Shown here piece by piece: positions 14,015 through 25,794 of a stretch of DNA of 64,000 bases. The stretch lies in assembly GCA_011109175.1 (NCBI GenBank), contig RDEW01000004.1:1569591-1633590 (forward strand), in the 5' to 3' direction. The DNA comes from Dicyema japonicum (taxonomy: Eukaryota; Dicyemida; Rhombozoa; Dicyemidae). The notes beneath the pieces are model-generated. The model was not told the origin of the DNA and did not search any database. It saw nothing but the letters and a program-made list of their open reading frames with translations. The stretch's first letter is position 1; every line of letters begins with the position of its first letter. Position numbers and translations under genes: made by a program.

Positions 14015-15000
14015 TTGTTGAAATTTTTTTTTATTTTTTTTTATTTTTTTATTATTTTTTTTATTTTTTTTTATTAACAAATTTTTTTAACAATTAAACA
14101 AATGTCAGTTGAGGAAGCCTGCTGCATGGATTGCGAACGAGTTCCCTCGGAGTATGGCTATTCCGATCTTTTGTCTTAGTCATAACCTTCTCGTTGATCC
14201 CTTTTCTTTCTGGCAAGCAATCCTCCGAGTTCTTGCAAGAATTCAGCCGTCATTGGACCAACGGCTCCCGATGATTCGTCGCAACAGGAGTAAATCGGTA
14301 GCGGACAGGAGTAATTGTTGAAATTATGTATTTTTTTCTTCCAAGAGATTTGACACATTATTGCAGTATAGAGGAAAGCCAAGAAAAATTTCGTTTTCGA
14401 GTCGGGTCACCTAGACATCCTTAAGATAAGTAGAAATCGCAGTCACTGCATGGCCGAACTCTTCATCTCCGCAAGCAACATTAGGATTTCACATTTATAC
14501 GGGTTCAGTTCAACCCAAGTCTCTCAAGTGCAGAGATGGCGGACTCGACTTCCGCCACAATAAGTTCCCAATTACCTTCGACCGTCATCCAGGTACCATA
14601 GGTTCAAAAGTTCGCATCGTCTATGTTGCACAGTCGATACCCAAGGCAAAGAGCAGGGCCAAGGGGGTCACCTTGTTGAACTCCAGTCTTGGATTCGATG
14701 ATGTGTTGCCCGAATATCAGCGTACACGGGGAACCATATGCAAGTTTCATCATTCTGCTGATATTCTGTATTCTGGAGATGCTAGCTTCTATGATTCTAT
14801 CTCTGCGAATGCTATTGAAAGCATTGCAGATGCCCAGTTTGACTATCGAGAACGCATTAATACGTGCTTTATGGTTGGTTGAATGTCACGTAACTCACCA
14901 AACTGGCGACATTTTAAAGAAAAGAGTTATACTGCTTCTATCCTACAAGGATGGACTGACAAGGACTGACTGTCTCTTTGTGGAGACGTCGAATCGAACC
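14015..15000 (-). mobile_element. Family A RLE-type retroelement with A-rich tail (copy X), internally deleted
   Basis: From about 14875 down: INAFSIVKLGICNAFNSIRR, then GVQQGDPLGPAL (reverse transcriptase). From 14382 to about 14100: SSGAVGPMTAEFLQELGGLL, the extreme C-terminus. The zinc-knuckle and endonuclease core between them are missing. A tail of repeated TAAAAAAAA-like units (minus strand) occupies 14017-14100. Copy Y follows directly, so X may have inserted into Y or a neighbour. Confidence 0.6.
14017..14100 (-). repeat. A-rich tail of family A copy X
   Basis: On the plus strand this is a run of T8-T9 blocks spaced by single A; on the minus strand it reads as a TAAAAAAAA tail directly after the C-terminal coding region, as expected for target-primed reverse transcription. 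Confidence 0.65.
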
Positions 15001-17645
15001 TCGGCTCCCTAAAGATCATGCAAATAATATAAACGGGATCAAATATAAGATTATCGAAAAATATCGAATTGACGTCCATCTATTATAAGAATCCAAACTC
15101 AGAAGTGCGAACACAACTACAAAATTTCCTGGATACTCAGTTATCCGAGAGATAGATGTGGAAAACTTGGGGAGGCTTACTAACTATCATACGAAACGGG
15201 ATCCCTTATGAAAATATCACCAAATACGTCTACAACCGCCTCCAAAACCATGAAAGTATCGAAATTCTGGCCACAAAAATCCAACTCCCAAGTTACGTCT
15301 TACTCTGATCAATTCATATCTACCTCCTTCATCATCAGCCACTTGCCCAAAACTTTCGTCGATCAATTCATTAAGGAACGTTTTTCTTTGCGGTGACCAA
15401 AATACAAACACCTCTGGCTGAGAGATTAGACGTCAAACAGGCGGAGAGACATGCTAATCGAAGACTTAAGAACCTTTTTCATCTAAACGACCCTAACTTT
15501 CACACAAGAACCTCTCAAGACAAAATGATAACCATCATTCCTTGATGTTTTAGTCGCGTCTCCCCTTCTGGCTTCTTCAATTTCATGGAGGGTGAAATAA
15601 GAAACTATGAGTGATCATAATCCGATCATTTTACAAATAAAAACAAGATCATATTATCGAAGGTCACTCTCTACTTTGATAAACTATAATCTTGCTGACT
15701 GGCCAAGATTTTCGAGCTATATTGACATGCAGATCAAGTTATCAACACTACATGCAGCCTCATTACTAAACAACATCATAAAGCAGTTCTCTTGTTCATT
15801 CAAGATGCTAGAAAATTATATATTCCAATGGGAGACAACCGACAAACAGGCATTCAATTCAACAGCCAAACATTTAGTCAAAGAAAGAAACTATTTAAAA
15901 AAAAAAGACAGTCGAAAGGATATAATAAGAAGTCGTACACTAAACAAGGAGATTAATAAATATATCAGTAAAACAAACGAGAAACGCTGGACAGAACTAT
16001 CAAAAGCCCTAGCAAAAAATCCTCAGTACAGAAGGTCTTGAACAAAATCAAGTCTATCAAAAGGTCTTTTGATGAACCGCAAAATGGGATATCATTACAA
16101 CAAACACCTTAATGAAATAGTATGCTTCCATAGCACATAAAAACTACTCCAAAGAACACCAAGTATCTTAAACAGAATAAAACCAAAAGGATCATACGTG
16201 TGGACCATATTTACGGCGAAGGACGTCCAGTGGGAATATCAAAGGCCCGAAACTCCAAAGCTCGAGGTCCAGACAAAATTTCTACAACGGAACTAAAGCA
16301 TCTAGGACCTCTTGCTCTAGATTTAATTGCTTACATATTCACAATATTAATAAATATGAACATTATTTCGGATGTCTGGAAGGAGATCATACAGTCGAAC
16401 CAATCTTGAAGCAGGAAAATCCGAAAATAACCGCCTCTTCCTACAGACTAATCTCGATCCATGTTCACTTTCCCGAATACTCGAAAGGTTAGTTATTGAA
16501 AATATCAAAGACTACATCCCACCTCTCTCCTTTCTAACATGGATTCCGGGCTCCACAGCAACATGCCTGAACATCCTTGTGCCAGTTCATTGCGGAGGGA
16601 TTCAATTCCACTAAACCGCACCAACGAAAGTTTGGTCTCTGTTGGTATAAACAAAGGCTTTTCGGACACAGTCTCAAGAAAACTCTTACTGAGAAAATTA
16701 ACGATACATGCATCCACCCAAATATAAAACTATGGATTGCCAACTTCTTAAGTGGGAGACTTGGACAAGTGATTTGCCAATAACATAAAGTCAAAAAACC
16801 CCGTCTCCTACCAAAATGGAGTCCCTCAAGGCTCCCCACTATCACCCAACTCCTTCAATCTATACATAAACGACATGCCAACAAAACCTGTAATGAAACT
16901 GTCTAATCCTCTCCTATGCCCAACGATATCATTCTTGCCTCCGAGAACAGAAGCATTCATCAGCGACTCAGTTGGCTCAACAAATGCTCGACAACCTGGA
17001 ACTATGGCTCTCGAAGCGGAGAGACTCGACACATCAGCAGCAAAGTCCTTTGTCACACTGTTTACCACCTACAAGAGACAGCTCTGTATCGAACCAAAAG
17101 TCTTTATGAAGAACGAAGCTATCTCTATTAACAAAACACTAAAGATTCTGGGAGTAACCTTTGATCAGGGACTCACTTCTGCTCTGAAGAAAGAATTTTA
17201 AAAGTGATATCAAAAACACTTAGAGACCTGCCACGTTTTATGAACAATTTATCTGACCCACGATAACGTATGCAAGTCCTTCGTGGGCAATGCAGATTTC
17301 ACGATCCTCCTCATTGAAACTATCCGCAATCGAGGATACCGCAATAAGGATAATTGGACCAGAACACAAAATCCAACCCATTGAAAATCTCTTAATCGAA
17401 TTACAACGGAAACTCTTAAAGAAGGCTAGTTTACCGAGCAGCCCTCTATTCCATACACTATCGAAATATATACAATCATACAGAAATTTTGAGCCGATGC
17501 CATGTCCAATTTGAAGAGCTGTTCAGGATTCTCGACCGCACCGGACTCGTCCTCTCCCTTGTCGGTCTGGGATCACTTAGTTAGTTGAGAACTTTTTATT
17601 TCTTTCTCTTTGACCCAGTAATCCTGGAGGTAATAATAAAAAAAA
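15000..17645 (+). mobile_element. Jockey-like LINE, nearly full ORF2 but decayed
   Basis: The APE endonuclease starts at about 15010 with an MQ...NINGIKYKI-like segment, then GGLLTIIRNGIP (about 15175), SDHNPIILQIKTRSYYRRSL at 15610, the finger region KARNSKARGPDKISTTELKH at 16240, CIHPNIKLWIANFLSGRLGQ at about 16710 and VPQGSPLSPN-like pieces at about 16820. The C-terminal part runs to about 17520. A 3' UTR with CTTTGACCCAGTAATCCTGG ends in a TAATAATAAAAAAAAA tail at 17645. Stops and frame changes throughout. It abuts family A sequence on both sides. Confidence 0.75.
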
Positions 17646-17649
17646 AGTT

Positions 17650-18430
17650 TGACTATTATAGCATTCGTAGTTTCTGACGGACTGGCAGCAAAGTTCCTGA
17701 TTGAGTGGATTACTGCTTCGCATCCATGAGGAATTCCAACTCCAAGTTGAGTAGGTCTCAGTTGGGGACTTAGAGTCTGGCTCGCTGCTCTAGCAGCAAT
17801 CTTCGCCGTCAGGCGCCTAAATACGTTGCCTATGGCGATGGGTCAAAACCCACCACAAGGCTTTCTGAAGGCAATCAGTTTGGATGCAAAAAGGAGTCCT
17901 CTGGCATAGTCGGAGATATCATCCCGAAGAATGGGGTCTGTAAGGGTCTTTATTGAATTAATGAAGGAATTTCCCACATCGGCGGTTGTGGAAGAAATAA
18001 GGTCTTTCATATGGCTCGAGCGTATGCCGTCCTAGCCAGCACTACTGATTCCTGAGAAGATGAAATAGCAGATCGTATATCACCTGTGGTGGTTGCCAAA
18101 TGTGAAATGTCCTTCTCAATTTTTGTCTCGCGTAGATCCGACAGGTTGGGTGTTGTTTTTGGATAATGAGTTCGAGGGTTTCTTTAGTTGGTATAAGAAC
18201 CTTGACATTGCTGGAGAGCGTACGCAGGGCACCCCGAATGTTCCCGACCATGACCTTCTTATTCACTTCTTTGCGTATATCCTATTTGTTTTTCTTGATC
18301 CTGGAGGATGAGGGCAAATGATCAGCAATCGAATGACTTCGCCCAGTGCAGTCGCCAGGTTAACAGTATCGCATTTAGAGGCATTTCTCTTGATGATTAA
18401 ATTGAGGTTCCCTTATTTTCAGTTCGGTTG
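17650..18430 (-). mobile_element. Family A RLE-type retroelement, 5' half of reverse transcriptase region
   Basis: On the minus strand, VGNIRGALRTLSSNVKVLIP (18245 down) matches GGIRAAVRILADQQCIIEPS of the 52.5-kb copy. IGNVFRRLTAKIAARAASQT then LRPTQLGVGIPHGCEAVIHS (17840 to about 17720) match its VGMVFRRLASKLVCRA...LQPTQIGVGTPGG segment. The copy stops abruptly at ...IIVKL where the LINE tail at 17645 begins. Confidence 0.65.
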
Positions 18431-18539
18431 GATGTGATCCAAAGACAAGAGGTGCAAAGCAGAGAAGGTGTATTCAGGCATCTTGAATATTGTCATCGTC
18501 CTCCTTGGTAATTAGATTTCTCCACTGTCTCTGGAATCC

Positions 18540-18720
18540 TTAATCCATAAAAACTGAGGGGTATGCAACTATGAGGATCGGGTTTATACGGCCGATACGT
18601 GCTTTTATGGGTTAATAGGAGGAGCATAGGGCCAAGATGAGGTCTCTGCTAAAGCGTGTTGGGATAACGTGAATAGTTCGATGCTACCGTGGTTTTTGTT
18701 ATCTTTCATTTCATTTTAAG
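18540..18720 (+). mobile_element. LINE 3' end, second copy of the 4.3-kb repeat
   Basis: Contains GGAGCATAGGGCCAAGATGA and GTCTCTGCTAAAGCGTGTTG, closely similar to 4340-4400 and to the minus strand near 36960-37010. Confidence 0.6.
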
Positions 18721-20129
18721 CATAGAGCTTTAATTTTTTTACATGCTGGACTTGGTTGATTTTGTTCTATTTAATGGCAGACTCCTCAGATCACAAATGT
18801 GGTCGCTCTTCCTCAGTACTCATAATATTTATTTTCTACCATGAAAATATTTAGTACTGAAACAAACTATTTAACAAGTTTCCTCCGAAAATAAGTGACT
18901 CCAAATCAATACGGTGTACGAAGTGAACTTGCAAAGTTAAGATATGGGCATCACCTAATTCTCCGCTTATAGTCTTATGGAATTGGGTAAACAAAAATCC
19001 AATCTGTCTGCCAAGCAACTCCGCTGAAGAGACAACAGAATATTTACTCATCTGCAGCCTTCGGGATCCTTACTGGAATAGTTTAAGAAGAACGACGTTC
19101 TCTGATTAAATTGAGAATTTATTCTTAGTCTAAAAGTGTGAATGTACTAGCCTTCATTTCTACCTGTCGAGAGCAATGACATACTTCAAGTGCGTAAAAG
19201 GATGTCTAGGAGAGTCGGAAACAGCCGAAATTGGAAGAATTTCTGCAGTCTGAACGAGACATACTCTGTTTTCCATATTAATTCAGGATGAAAACTCTTT
19301 TTGGGGCACAATTTTTTGCGCGTTAATGTATTCTTTTATTATTTTTTCTTCACATCAGTGTATTACATATTTTTTCATGGGAGTCTATAAAGTGAAATTG
19401 ATTTTTTCTCAAATCCACCGCTTTTTCTAGTACAAAAATGGTTAATTCGAGTGTTCTTACTGTATACTTAAATTATTCAAATTCGTCACCTTCGAAATTC
19501 TCAAATTGATTGATTCAAGAAAGTGTTAAATTTTAGCTGAATATATGGTTTCACAGAATCGAATTATTTTAAACGTTAATTTTTTTTAGAATTTTCCATT
19601 TTTAGTTTAACATCAAATAGAGCCCTCTTTTTCCTCACTCAGAATTACTAAGTGCTTCTTAAAATTTATGTTTGTATTCTACGCATATACTCTCAAGCAT
19701 TTTCTTTAGTGAATTGATCAATTTTTTGATATCCACAACACTTTTTACTGTATTTGCACCATTTCAAAGTTCTTAAAAATAGGATACTAAGCTATCGCAG
19801 GTTAGAACGATAATCAATGTCATCATTTTTGCTTTGTTAGTTATTTCTTGTTCACTAGTTAATAAATCGTAGTTATGAAGTTTTGTCACTTCAACGGACT
19901 TCAAATTCTCCAAGAAGTCACTTTCATTTCGAGTTTCAATATATCACATTTACTTAATCCTATCATTATTGCAAAAAATATTCTGAAATCACAAATTAGA
20001 ATCTTATCAAATCATATTTTTAACGATTCATTAATTTAATATCGATTATTAAATTTTTAATGAAATTAATTATGTATATCATTGCAACAGTCTATATCAA
20101 AATAATTAAATCAATATAGGGAGCTCAAA
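18721..20129. other. Mostly unassigned A+T-rich sequence with a coding-like island
   Basis: On the minus strand between about 19970 and 19570, pieces such as TRNESDFLENLKSVEVTKLH, NTVKSVVDIKKLINSLKKML and KKRALFDVKLKMENSKKN look coding and coiled-coil-like, but I could not join them with consistent short introns. This may be an unrecognised or broken small gene. Elsewhere nothing is supported. Confidence 0.3.
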
Positions 20130-20292
20130 TCGCCATGCTGTTACCTCTGACAATAGCTATCGAGATTAGCTCTCGAAGCCATCCAGTCTCATTTAGATCC
20201 TTGGTGACCCTTTGGAACATTGAGCTGATCCGACGAACTAGATCAACCGCTTGTTGGGTTAAGGATTCCTAATGTCTCAACAGCAAATGGGA
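20130..20292 (-). mobile_element. Family A RLE retroelement, extreme C-terminus
   Basis: The minus strand from 20290 encodes AVDLVRRISSMFQRVTKDLN then ETGWLRELISIAIVRGNS, matching ETRWLLQLISVAIVRGNA at the end of the 54.7-kb copy. A second relative is at 29285-29430. Confidence 0.6.
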
Positions 20293-20894
20293 CAAACAAG
20301 TAATCTGCCGAAATGTTTCAGTACTTCCTTCTGTTTATTATTTCAATTTCGATTCGTATACTTTCATTCTTATGAATAGAATTTAATTTATTATCCCCGG
20401 AATCAAAAGAAAGAGGACGAGATTTATCGTCAAGTTAAACGATTCTGGTGTTCTCCTGCCGTTAGTTTTGGAGTCCTGGATTAATCCCACAAAGAGGTTT
20501 CTTCTCGTATCTTGGGCAGACGTCGGATATTGTTAGGTGTAGTAAGATAAATTTTTATATGAAATATTGATGGTTGATTTTCAGCCGTTTAAATTTAGAA
20601 AATAAGTTTGAAAATCAAATTAATTTAATGGGCAGACATTACTATCAAATTATAGGCTCGTTTAATCAATTTTAGTCGATTAAATTGGCATAACTTAAAA
20701 TATGACCTTAACATTCAAACTTATACGTCATCGTTAAAACAAAAGATTTTACGTATAAATGTGTTCTTAAATTTTATTTAAAGAAATAAAGCATTTATGT
20801 CAGAATGTGCGCTTTATTGATTATTTGCTATAGCGACGCTTAACCGTCACGTATAATAAATTAAATATGCGGGCGTAACCAAAAATATTAAAAG
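20293..20894. other. Spacer upstream of arginine kinase
   Basis: A+T-rich, no ORF supported. It presumably contains the arginine kinase promoter; no motif is claimed. Confidence 0.35.
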
Positions 20895-22077
20895 ATGGAG
20901 GCTCTGTATCAAAGTTTTAAAAAAACTGAATCAAAATGCTTGCTAAAGAAATATTTGACTCCAGAATTGTATAATTCACTCAAGAATTTAAAGACATCAT
21001 ATGGGGGAGAGCTTTCACATTGTATAACACCTGGTATTTCTTTCTAAATATGATAGGACTTGTCAATACTGACTGTTGCATTGGAATGTATGCTTGTGAT
21101 CCCGAAGGATATAAAACATTTGGCCCACTTATAAACTTAATCATCAAAGATTATCACAAAGTTTAAAGATATTCACTGATTTTTAGATTCCCGGAGAGAT
21201 TAAGCATCCCAAACCAAATTTTGGCGATTTAAATAATTTGCCTTTCGGAAATCTGGACCCGAACAACGAATATGTCATTTCAACACGAGTTAGAGTTGGA
21301 CGTACTCTTGAAGGAAGACCTTTCCCTCCTCTGCTCACTGAACAAGTATTATTTTTTTATGGAATTTTTCTTAAAGAATAGAATGGATATGGAAGCTGAT
21401 GTCAAGAAAGTGTTCGCAAAATTCACAGGCGTTCACGCAGGGAAGTATTATGCTTTATCAAGCATGACCAAAGACGAAGAAAAACAACTTATAGAAGACC
21501 ATTTTCTTTTTCAAGATGATAACAAGTTGGCGTTCTAATAATTTTTAAGATTCCTTCGAGCTGCATGTGGATATAATTTTTGGCCTTCTGGGCGAGGAAT
21601 TTATCATAACGATTCTAAGACTTTCTTAGTTTGGGTTAACGAAGAAGATCATTTGAGAATTATTTCAATGCAGAAAGGTGGAAATTTGGCTGAAGTCTAT
21701 AAAAGACTTATTGAAGTATTAAATTCTAATTTTTTGAGGGAGTGAATAAATTTGGAGAAAATGGAATGAACTTTGCACATTCCGATAATTTAGGATACTT
21801 AACATATTGCCCAACCAATTTAGGAACTACGATTAGAGCTTCCGTGCACATCAAAATACCATGGCTTAGTTCTCAGCCAAATTTCAAAGAGATTTGTGAA
21901 AAATTGATGGTTCAACCACGTGGAGTTCATGGAGAACACACAGAAAGTGTGGGCGGAGTTTATGATATTTCAAACAAAAGAAGATTAGGAATTTCTGAGA
22001 TTGATGTGGTGACTGAAATGGCTGAAGGAGTTAAGAAGATAATACAAATGGAATCATCTAAATCAGTCAACGTTTAA
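20895..22077 (+). CDS. AK: Arginine kinase (phosphagen kinase)
   Basis: Six exons (20895-21033, 21057-21160, 21187-21345, 21377-21525, 21550-21715, 21739-22077) with introns of 23, 26, 31, 24 and 23 nt give an uninterrupted 351-residue protein, the usual length of a single-domain arginine kinase. It has the N-terminal helical domain, [12 protein letters not shown] (ATP-binding Arg), [29 protein letters not shown] (catalytic Glu), [15 protein letters not shown] (active-site Cys) and RGVHGEHTE (flexible-loop Glu), ending near [13 protein letters not shown]. It would reversibly move phosphate between ATP and arginine in the cytosol. The guanidino-specificity loop reads [11 protein letters not shown] where classical arginine kinases have DSGVGIYAPD, so the substrate deserves a check. 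It is the only fully clean multi-exon conserved gene here. Confidence 0.95.
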
Positions 22078-23759
22078 TTTCATTAATCTTCTAATTCTAA
22101 CTTGTTTCGGTTTTACTTAACAGGATTTTAATTTTTTCTCAAAATATGGATTCTATCTGATTTTTTGTTTTCTATTATCAATACCTGTCGATATTATATA
22201 TAATTGGGCCATTGTGTCTAAGTGTGGTACTTTAGTAGCAATTATATTGACATATCGATTGAATATAAATATTTAAATGGGTGATATTTTGAAAAAATAC
22301 TGCATCTTTCATATTTTTCATGAATATATAGATTATCTTAAAAGTCTTATCTTTAAAAAATTATCGATTGTTGTTATTCCTATCTTGTAAGTGTCTAAAA
22401 TTTTACGTCAACCCTTAATTAATTATTAAGTCTACTCCATTCGCTTATACTGAAAAAACACAATGCAAGGAGCTTTTTTCAGAAAATATGTTTTACGATA
22501 TTGAATGGTTACCACACTAAAGAACTGTGCCTACAGAGACTTATTACAAGCAACAAAAAAGAAAAGAGATTAAGAACATTCTTGATGCCGTGGGCCCCTC
22601 CCTACAATCAATTATCATAACTGTTCTTTCCTTCTAGAGATGTACCCTGTTCAAGTGGAGATTTAGTATTGGAAACATAACTACGCTTATACGAATGGGC
22701 TATTATTATATTGAAGGACAATTTCAATATATTTTGAGTACCTTCGAGTTTTAATGAAAAATTTAATTTTTTTATTTATCGATAGACATAGCCAAGTAAT
22801 TAATCAAAAGATTATCTTTGATTAATCAATTTAATAAAATAAGCTTAAGTCAAAACCGCATAAATTCCACATAAAAGATGACATTAAAAAATTAATACTG
22901 ATGAACCCAATTGAAGGTTATTTAATCCCCCCAGTAATTAGTTAGTTTAACTGTTTTTGAGCAAATATTCATTTTTGAATCCATACTGGAACTGTTTATC
23001 AGGAAGAATTTCCTTGACTTTCACAAAGACAAGCCTCCCCAAATTTTAGACATTGAGCATAGAGAAGAAACTAGCCTGAATGAAGCTGGGGTTTTTTTCG
23101 GTTTTCTCATCTTCAGTAATCAATTATGACTTATATACAAATTATGAACTTTTGTCAGTGTGACAATTCGCTCTTTCCCAAGATTTTTCAGGAATATGAT
23201 ACGAATCCCTTGTGCTCCATGTGAATGTTTAAACTTTTCTGACTCTGGATTTCTTTAAGTTTTTTCTGTGAAATCCATTTTCGATTTTCTTAATAATTGG
23301 TGAGAGCTTCAGTCTTTGTGCGCAATTTTTATTCAGTATTTTAGGTCCTTTTGGCTGCTGTTGTCGTCTTCGGGTGGCCTTTTTTACTCGAGATGGTACG
23401 AATTACTTTCCAGACTACGGCTGTCAATTGATTGCGGTTTAAAGCCGTAAGATCGCGCATCCATTTTGTTCTCGGTATTTTGAATTCTTTAGACGATGCC
23501 TTCCTTCGGGAGAAAGTCTTCCCACCACTTTGAGACGATTTCTTTCTTTCTATGACTCCATGCCTAGTGGTATAACTAGTGTGTTTTTTTAAGGGAAAGC
23601 CGTAGATCTTGGTTCCAGAATGACATTATTGATATATGCGATCGCCTTCTCAATGTAGGTGAACTTTTCAGATGCAAATCAGTTAAAGGAATCTCCGTAA
23701 AATCCAACAAGAGTAGCCAGTTAGCCTCATACAAGTATGTCACCTACTTACAATGTAGT
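22078..23759. other. A+T-rich sequence, no supportable gene
   Basis: On the minus strand near 23340-23480 there is a coding-like stretch (TKWMRDLTALNRNQLTAVVW) of unknown origin, probably retroelement. The rest shows no gene or RNA feature. Confidence 0.35.
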
Positions 23760-24110
23760 GTCTTCATTATAATCACGTGTCAATTCCACATGTTTTTTAG
23801 AAGTCAAGATAAATTCATTAACCTAAACCTTAACACTAAGAACTAACCCTATACCTAATACTAAACCCTAATTCTACATTAATCTTGTCCCTTTACCAAC
23901 TATAATTCTAATCTCAACCATAACCATGCCTAAGTCTAATCCCTTCCGTAACCATACCTAAGTTTTAATTTTATCTTTAACCATGCATAAGTCTAATCTC
24001 AATCCAAATCATGAAGTCTATCCCATCCCTAAACATACCTAAGTTTAACCACAATCCTAATCAATACCAAAATCTAATCTCCACATTAGCCAAAAAAGAT
24101 CAAAAAAATT
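23760..24110. repeat. Degenerate CCTAA-type minisatellite
   Basis: About 300 bases are built from diverged CCTAA and CTAATC words, at first like AACCTAAACCTTAACACTAA, then with a longer unit of about 27-30 bases such as AACCATGCCTAAGTCTAATC repeated four to five times with changes. The words resemble, but do not equal, TTAGGG-type telomere repeats on the complementary strand. Confidence 0.6.
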
Positions 24111-24379
24111 TTCGAAAGTGAACAATCATCCAAAACAGTCGTTTTATTCTGCTCGGTGGACTATCATGGTTTGTGAGTTACCACCATCTATATGCATCAT
24201 ATGCTCTTGTATGCCAACTACTTTTAAATTGTAGTGTTTAAGTGCTCATATACACAGCATTTTCTTGTCGATGGATTGAAATCACACTTTCTGGAAAGCG
24301 ACGTATCAAGAAATTCTTTTTCTGAATACTCAAATGTCTGGCACAATTTATCCCTGTTCAACCTGAACTTTAAAACTAC

Positions 24380-25215
24380 TCATGATTAAATTTATTTTTT
24401 TTAGAATTTTATTAAATTTATTCTATTATAAAATTCATTCTATCCCTCAAGGATCTCCACTGTCACCACACCTGTTCAACCTATTCCTAAATGATTTGCT
24501 ATCCCTTACCAGTGACGATACTCTGGTTCTGACATATGCGGATGATGTAATCGTCGCAGTCAAAGACCAGTGCGTTCATACTGCTCTATACCGGCTACAA
24601 GCTTCATTGGACGATCTGAACATTCTACATACACTCCCGAAAAGTCTTATACAACAATTTTCACAACAAACAGAAGATTGACAAACTTCGCTCCATGTGT
24701 AACCATAAATGGAAACTCAATCCCCACGACCAACTCGGTCAAGATATGGGGCGTAACATACGACCCACTCTTGACCTTCAGCAAACACATCGACAACGTC
24801 ATCTTCGCGGCACAATGAATTTTGTTAAAACATTCCTTTGACAATATAATAGGTGTTTCACCTCAAATTTGGACTTGCTCTACGTGCAGTTTATTCAACC
24901 GTCTCTAACTTACGGATGTGCTGCATGGGGAACCAAACTATCAAACGCGAATATGGAAAAAATCAATACATTCCAAAAAATGGCCAGTAAGGCTCTGAAA
25001 AAACTTTCCCAGACACCTCTTAACCCTACACCATTTTAAGAATTAGTGAGGAAAACCTTGCTACCCCCAAAAAGTTAGAAACCCCGCCCATTCCGGAAAT
25101 GCGTTGGAACCCGGGAGGAACACCGAGCAAGAATGAGATGGCCAGTCGAGGCCACCGGAATCACCTGACGGTTATTTAATTTGTCGGTGATTTTTGGTTT
25201 TAATAATAATTCTAT
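24380..25215 (+). mobile_element. Jockey-like LINE, reverse transcriptase palm to 3' end
   Basis: IPQGSPLSPHLFNLFLNDLL and TYADDVIVAVK (24438-24565) are reverse transcriptase motifs. After a frame change come ITINGNSIPTTNS-like and VKIWGVTYDPLLTFSKHIDN (24735-24795), then a C-terminal stretch to about 25060. A 3' UTR ends near 25215 with TTTTAATAATAATTC. The 5' end is lost upstream of the palm. Confidence 0.65.
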
Positions 25216-25269
25216 TATAACGAAAGAAAAGAGAGTAAATGGTCATATAACGGCTGCCCTGACTGCTTG

Positions 25270-25690
25270 GCTATTCCCTCTCAGGATGGCGAGCAAGATT
25301 CGCTCAAATAACCAGCAGCGCTCACGAGGGTTTTATTAAATTAAAAACTCAAGAAAAGAAACTCGAATAGAATAACATTTTTATTAAAGACCAAGACATA
25401 GCGATAGTTATTGGGGATTACGTTATTAAAATTCCTGCTGTGAAGCCTGGATTCTTTCGTAGTTTTCTTTAAAAAATAAAGATAAACGTCTCCTTCAAAT
25501 CGAGTTTTCACAGACACAGAACTGCTTGGTAAGCCTTTTTCTTCTTCATTTTGGCACATTCAGCATAATCTCTTCTACATCCAAAACAGACACCCAAATA
25601 ACACAGATGATCAACATTGCTGATACCACTCCATGAGTGCTGCTGGCTATTTGAGCGAATCTCACTAGCCATCATGAGAGACTAAGTCAG
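25270..25690. mobile_element. Inverted-repeat element, possible MITE or small DNA transposon
   Basis: The left arm (about 25275-25320) contains GCAAGATTCGCTCAAATAAC and the right arm (about 25632-25683) contains its near reverse complement TATTTGAGCGAATCTCACTA. The arms are about 45 bp and imperfectly matched, separated by about 310 bp. The interior has a minus-strand coding-like segment with YLGVCFGCRRDYAECAKMKK. A 31-bp direct repeat (ACTAAGTCAGTAAATTTA / ACTAAATCAGTAAATTTA) follows at 25682-25740. No target duplication could be fixed. Confidence 0.5.
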
Positions 25691-25794
25691 TAAATTTATT
25701 ACAAAGAAAGACTAAATCAGTAAATTTAACAAAATCTAGAGCCGAATGACATTAAAATAAAACTCAAAATTTTAGAAAATAATGATTTTATAGA

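Noticed and set aside
14985-15010. tRNA-like TCGAATCGAACCTCGG segment
   Set aside because: T-arm stem does not pair and no acceptor or anticodon arm could be drawn.
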